NCBI GenBank assembly: GCA_002425685.1
Contig: DIMS01000052.1
Span: forward strand, 1-8,813
DNA: 8,813 bases
Reading direction: 5' to 3'
Origin: Synergistaceae bacterium UBA5560
GTDB lineage: Bacteria; Synergistota; Synergistia; Synergistales; Aminiphilaceae
Below are positions 6,808 through 8,813 of this stretch, piece by piece. Position 1 is the stretch's first letter. Each line of letters opens with the position of its first letter. The translations under genes were made by a program, and so were the position numbers. Under the pieces are notes generated by a model that was not told where the DNA came from, did no database searches, and saw nothing but the letters and a program-made list of their open reading frames with translations.

Positions 6808-7398
6808 TCAGGACGTCTTTTTGTCGGCTTCCCCGAAAAGATGCGGATTGTTTCCCATGGCCAGGAATCGCGGTGGCATTTTCGCTATCAACAGCGCGAC
6901 AAGAACGGCACTCGCCACCTTGTCCACGAGATTGCCCGTGATGCGGGGAAGAAAGGCGGCGGTAAAGATCTTGTGCCCGCTCTGGTACAGCCAGAGGAAG
7001 AGAAAATCCGTCCCGCCGCCGGTGAGACCGCCGTAGATCCAGACGGCAATGGGCGTTCCGATGAGCGGTGCAAGGACGGCAAGGCACAGCCCCACGCCGA
7101 CGGAGACGGGAAGGGTGAAACGGACCTTTCGGGCGACCACCCCCACGAAGAGCCCGATGGCCATGTTCACCAGCGCGAAGGGAATGTCACGGGGATTGGT
7201 GAGGATGCCCTGGACGACGTTCGTCACCAGCCCGATGAGAACACCGTAGAACGGTCCAAACAGTACAGCGCCGAAGACGGTTCCGATCGTATCCAAAAAC
7301 AGCAGCGGAATCTGGAGCGACTGCACCAGCGTTCCGAACACGAGGTTCATGACGACACACAGGGATGCGAAGATCATTTGAAACGTACTCTTGCTCAT
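6808..7398 (-). CDS. ECF transporter S component, CD3073-like
   Basis: This 196-residue integral membrane protein resembles substrate-binding (S) components of energy-coupling factor vitamin/nucleobase transporters, particularly the family I know as CD3073 from Clostridioides difficile. About five or six hydrophobic helices are visible: 8-27, 40-58, 72-90 (FALVNMAIGLFVGVV), 97-125 and about 157-172. The segment LDTIGTVFGAVLFGPFYGVLIGLVTN at 35-60 has the ECF S-component pattern of a small-residue-rich helix following a short LDTIG motif. The ATG at 7398 lies 11 bases after GAGGAGG, a slightly long spacing. The gene follows the TudS-like gene after 82 bp with no promoter seen between them, so they probably share the 8197-8226 promoter. 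No ATPase (EcfA) or EcfT gene is nearby, so it would rely on a shared energising module encoded elsewhere. The substrate is not experimentally defined as far as I know. Confidence 0.82.
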   Translation of the reverse strand: MSKSTFQMIFASLCVVMNLVFGTLVQSLQIPLLFLDTIGTVFGAVLFGPFYGVLIGLVTNVVQGILTNPRDIPFALVNMAIGLFVGVVARKVRFTLPVSVGVGLCLAVLAPLIGTPIAVWIYGGLTGGGTDFLFLWLYQSGHKIFTAAFLPRITGNLVDKVASAVLVALLIAKMPPRFLAMGNNPHLFGEADKKTS

Positions 7399-7437
7399 AG
7401 CAGAGAATTCCTCCTCGGCAAACGTATCGCTGCGTCG

Positions 7438-7470
7438 CGGCGTCTCTCGCCCCGGAAGAACGGGACGCCG
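7438..7470 (-). other. Stem-loop between the desulfidase-like and ECF genes
   Basis: CGGCGTC (7438-7444) and GACGCCG (7464-7470) pair perfectly, with a weaker CCG/CGG helix possible inside. It lies in the 82-bp gap between the two co-directional genes and has no T-run on the minus strand. It may affect mRNA processing or relative expression; a chance structure is possible in GC-rich DNA. Confidence 0.3.
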
Positions 7471-7480
7471 ATTTTCCCTC

Positions 7481-8065
7481 CTACGCCTCGCCGGAAATTC
7501 CGTCGGCATCGTGACGGAATTTTCGTCTCACCTCCCGCCACGTCGTTCCCTCCGGGGACTCCTCGTCCACTGCGGAAAAAGGAAGGAAGATCCCTTTCTC
7601 CGACAGCAGGGCACGCAATTCCGCAATGAAGATCCCCTCTCCCCGGCAACGCCGCAGAGCGTTTCGGGAGCGCTCGACAAATCCTCCGGAGGAGATCTCC
7701 CCTCCCTCGTATCCCGAACAGGAAAAGAAGACGCCGCAGGATGGGCTGCCGTCCACGCCGACAACTCCTTCAACGCTGTGACCGGAACGCAGGTGGCTCT
7801 CCAACTGGTCCATCGTACCGGCAAGAAGACATCGGCAGTGGCGCCGAAAAGCGGTCGTGTCATACTGTTCGCGGGTCATGCCCCAACGTGCCCCGCCCAG
7901 GAAGGTCGCTTCCGGACACGGAAGCTGTATCACACCGACTCCTTCCTCAAGGAGGGGAAGGACGCAAGAGAGGAGCGCTCCAGGATACTCGGCGAGGCCC
8001 TTCACCTTGGCATCCGCATTCAAAAGACAGTGGGCAAGAACGACGACGGATCCGTTTCGGCGCAT
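7481..8065 (-). CDS. TudS/DUF523-related putative desulfidase, CD3072-like
   Basis: This 194-residue cytosolic protein carries the three-cysteine pattern of the DUF523/TudS family, in which the cysteines hold a [4Fe-4S] cluster that removes sulfur from thiolated substrates such as 2-thiouracil. Visible are AHCLLN (Cys13), LPCPEATFLGG (Cys50) and VDGSPSCG (Cys110). Further cysteines at 34, 77, 79, 116 and 140 are extra to that pattern. I chose the ATG at 8065 because the conserved beta-strand and HCLLN motif begin directly after it and AAGGGG lies nine bases upstream. An in-frame ATG at 8086 lacks a site, and the frame further upstream overlaps the promoter. The next gene is an ECF S component. 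I recall the same two families being neighbours in C. difficile (CD3072/CD3073), which argues that the imported compound is the substrate. Catalytic activity is inferred from family membership, not shown. Confidence 0.84.
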   Translation of the reverse strand: MRRNGSVVVLAHCLLNADAKVKGLAEYPGALLSCVLPLLEEGVGVIQLPCPEATFLGGARWGMTREQYDTTAFRRHCRCLLAGTMDQLESHLRSGHSVEGVVGVDGSPSCGVFFSCSGYEGGEISSGGFVERSRNALRRCRGEGIFIAELRALLSEKGIFLPFSAVDEESPEGTTWREVRRKFRHDADGISGEA

Positions 8066-8101
8066 TTGGACATTCCCCTTTTCCTCCATTCGAATCCCGA
8101 A

Positions 8102-8152
8102 GAACAACGCATCCTCCGGGGTGTCTTTTCTACGAAGTGCGTTCCCCTCCGG
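8102..8152 (-). promoter_or_regulatory. Possible pseudoknotted leader element upstream of the desulfidase-like gene
   Basis: The promoter predicts a leader of about 125 nt. In the minus-strand RNA, GGGG (8147-8144) is followed by AACGCA (8143-8138), then CCCC (8121-8118), then UGCGUU (8111-8106). The order a-b-a'-b' allows an H-type pseudoknot. The element ends about 36 nt before the chosen ATG. It matches no riboswitch class that I recognise. The helices are short, so chance is possible. Confidence 0.25.
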
Positions 8153-8196
8153 AAGCGGAAATGTTTGCCAAGAACATAGAGGCATAATCTTTATTC

Positions 8197-8226
8197 CATA
8201 TACCTTGCCCTTCGTGACTTTGTCAA
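8197..8226 (-). promoter_or_regulatory. Sigma-70-type promoter for the desulfidase-like/ECF unit
   Basis: On the minus strand a perfect -35 TTGACA (8226-8221) is followed after 18 bp by TATATG (8202-8197), four of six matches to the -10. The predicted start is near 8190. This places the promoter inside the longest open frame, supporting a downstream translation start. Confidence 0.68.
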
Positions 8227-8431
8227 TCACCCGTACCGGACGATTCCGCGGCAGAGTCGAATCCGCCGAGGAAAATGCGAGGCAGTGTCACATCCGGCCT
8301 GCAGGAGCGTAGAACAATCGTTCCGTCGGTGGACACGATACTGGCAATGGCCGCATCAAAAGGCGCGGATCCCTGGAAATATTTCGATAAACCTCGGTTG
8401 TCTGTACGGTCCAAAACACACACAAAGATTA
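8227..8431. other. Spacer between divergent promoters, no gene recognised
   Basis: About 205 bp separate the -35 boxes of the two divergent promoters. A minus-strand frame of 90 codons (8223-8495) crosses the region, but it covers both promoters, lacks a good ribosome binding site and matches nothing I know. Its middle (about 8250-8380) has codon-like composition and might be a relic. The right part, from 8380, becomes AT-rich towards the dctP promoter. Confidence 0.5.
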
Positions 8432-8451
8432 TTGACAGAACGGTGTACAGA
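8401..8451. repeat. Inverted repeat TCTGTAC/GTACAGA flanking the dctP -35
   Basis: TCTGTAC at 8401-8407 and its exact reverse complement GTACAGA at 8445-8451 lie about 44 bp apart centre to centre, roughly four helical turns. One lies just upstream of the -35 and one in the promoter spacer. This suits two half-sites of a regulator, but a 7-bp match can arise by chance. Confidence 0.35.
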
Positions 8452-8461
8452 GTCCTATACT
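8432..8461 (+). promoter_or_regulatory. Strong sigma-70-type promoter for dctP
   Basis: A perfect -35 TTGACA (8432-8437), an 18-bp spacer and TATACT (8456-8461, five of six) make this the closest match to consensus in the window. The predicted start near 8468 leaves a leader of about 147 nt before the ATG at 8615. Confidence 0.78.
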
Positions 8462-8470
8462 CTCGGCAAT

Positions 8471-8486
8471 TCATCATCCATGATGA
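8471..8486. promoter_or_regulatory. Palindrome at the dctP transcription start, possible operator
   Basis: TCATCAT (8471-8477) and ATGATGA (8480-8486) are exact inverted repeats separated by two bases. They lie about 10-25 bases after the -10, where a repressor would block transcription. As RNA the two-base loop is too small for a full stem, so a DNA site is the better reading. Confidence 0.42.
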
Positions 8487-8614
8487 GCAGCTCATATTGG
8501 GAGGTGAAAACCGTCGTCTGCGAACAGGCTCTTCGTCTCCACCGCGGTTTCATACGGAAAGGCCTCTTGCGGCCGCATCGCCCGGAGCAACGTACCGGAA
8601 AAGGAGGACGAATC

Positions 8615-8813
8615 ATGACCGGTGTATCGAAATTCCGACGTGTTCTTGCGGTAACCCTGATGTTTCTCCTCGTTCTCGCCCCAGCCGCTCTTGCGAAGAC
8701 GACCCTCTCGGCGCACAGTGTCTACTCCGACGCGCACTATCAGGTGGAAGCGCTCAAGATGATGGGAGAAAAAGTGAAGGAACTCACCGGAGGCTCGGTG
8801 GAGTTCAACGTGA
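8615..8813 (+). CDS. dctP: TRAP transporter solute-binding protein, DctP family (partial)
   Basis: Only the first 66 codons are inside the window. The ATG at 8615 follows AAGGAGG with seven bases between. Residues 1-27 are a clear Sec signal peptide: basic KFRR, a hydrophobic core (VLAVTLMFLLVLAP) and an ALA cleavage site before Lys28. The mature start, TLSAHSVYSDAHYQVEALKM, then KVKELTGGSVEFNV, fits the DctP pattern of a first strand, a helix and 'TGGxVxxxV'. Such proteins capture carboxylates or related solutes in the periplasm and deliver them to the DctQM membrane subunits, which normally follow downstream and would be off the window. The frame is open upstream to a GTG near 8503, but the signal peptide and ribosome binding site fix the start. 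The substrate cannot be told from this fragment. Confidence 0.85.
   Translation, partial: MTGVSKFRRVLAVTLMFLLVLAPAALAKTTLSAHSVYSDAHYQVEALKMMGEKVKELTGGSVEFNV

Noticed and set aside
6499..7629. Long plus-strand frame crossing the end of pgm and the ECF gene
   Set aside because: It reads through the terminator-like repeat and is antisense to a hydrophobic membrane protein with a good ribosome binding site; its product is highly charged and without motifs.
8223..8495. 90-codon minus-strand frame between the divergent promoters
   Set aside because: It overlaps both well-formed promoters, lacks a ribosome binding site and matches no family I know; a decayed gene fragment cannot be excluded.
1..8813. 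CRISPR arrays, tRNA or rRNA genes, insertion sequences and phage genes
   Set aside because: I saw no regularly spaced repeats, cloverleaf-like sequences, transposase motifs or terminal repeats with target duplications.

Overview
The window is GC-rich bacterial DNA with tight gene packing, AGGAGG-type ribosome binding sites and sigma-70-type promoters. No RNA marker gene is present, so the host can only be guessed. An SfsA-nuclease fusion, an HDOD signalling protein, a TRAP binding protein and a pair resembling Clostridioides CD3072/CD3073 together suggest an anaerobe, perhaps of the Synergistota or a high-GC Firmicutes relative. This is inference.

Bases 1-4150 hold a compact minus-strand gene string, read right to left. 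It begins with a 98-residue membrane protein. Next come an SfsA nuclease fused to a DUF123/GIY-YIG-like domain, protein-L-isoaspartate O-methyltransferase (pcm), an HDOD-domain signalling protein, and a coiled-coil plus probable GAF-domain protein that runs off the left edge. Most junctions are 10-28 bp. The sfsA-pcm gap is 146 bp and could hold a second promoter. The mix of nucleic-acid processing, protein repair and signalling suggests housekeeping or stress functions, but no single pathway is evident.

Bases 4151-4910 are a long divergent intergenic region. It holds a good sigma-70 promoter for the plus-strand gene, an 11-bp repeated motif, two perfect 8-bp hairpins (one terminator-like) and no convincing ORF. 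Bases 4911-6554 encode a complete phosphoglucomutase (pgm), apparently transcribed alone. It is followed by a small hairpin and then a 55-base near-perfect inverted repeat, which is a likely bidirectional terminator between convergent genes.

Bases 6808-8226 hold a minus-strand two-gene unit with its own consensus promoter. A TudS/DUF523-like [4Fe-4S] desulfidase comes first, followed by an ECF-transporter substrate-binding (S) membrane protein. The pair looks like an uptake-plus-desulfuration module for a sulfur-containing small molecule, and it is the most intriguing part of the window. Its leader of about 125 nt could fold as a pseudoknot.

At the right edge a strong plus-strand promoter (8432-8461), flanked by inverted repeats, drives a DctP-type TRAP solute-binding protein that is cut off after 66 codons. 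No insertion sequence, CRISPR array, tRNA or rRNA was seen.
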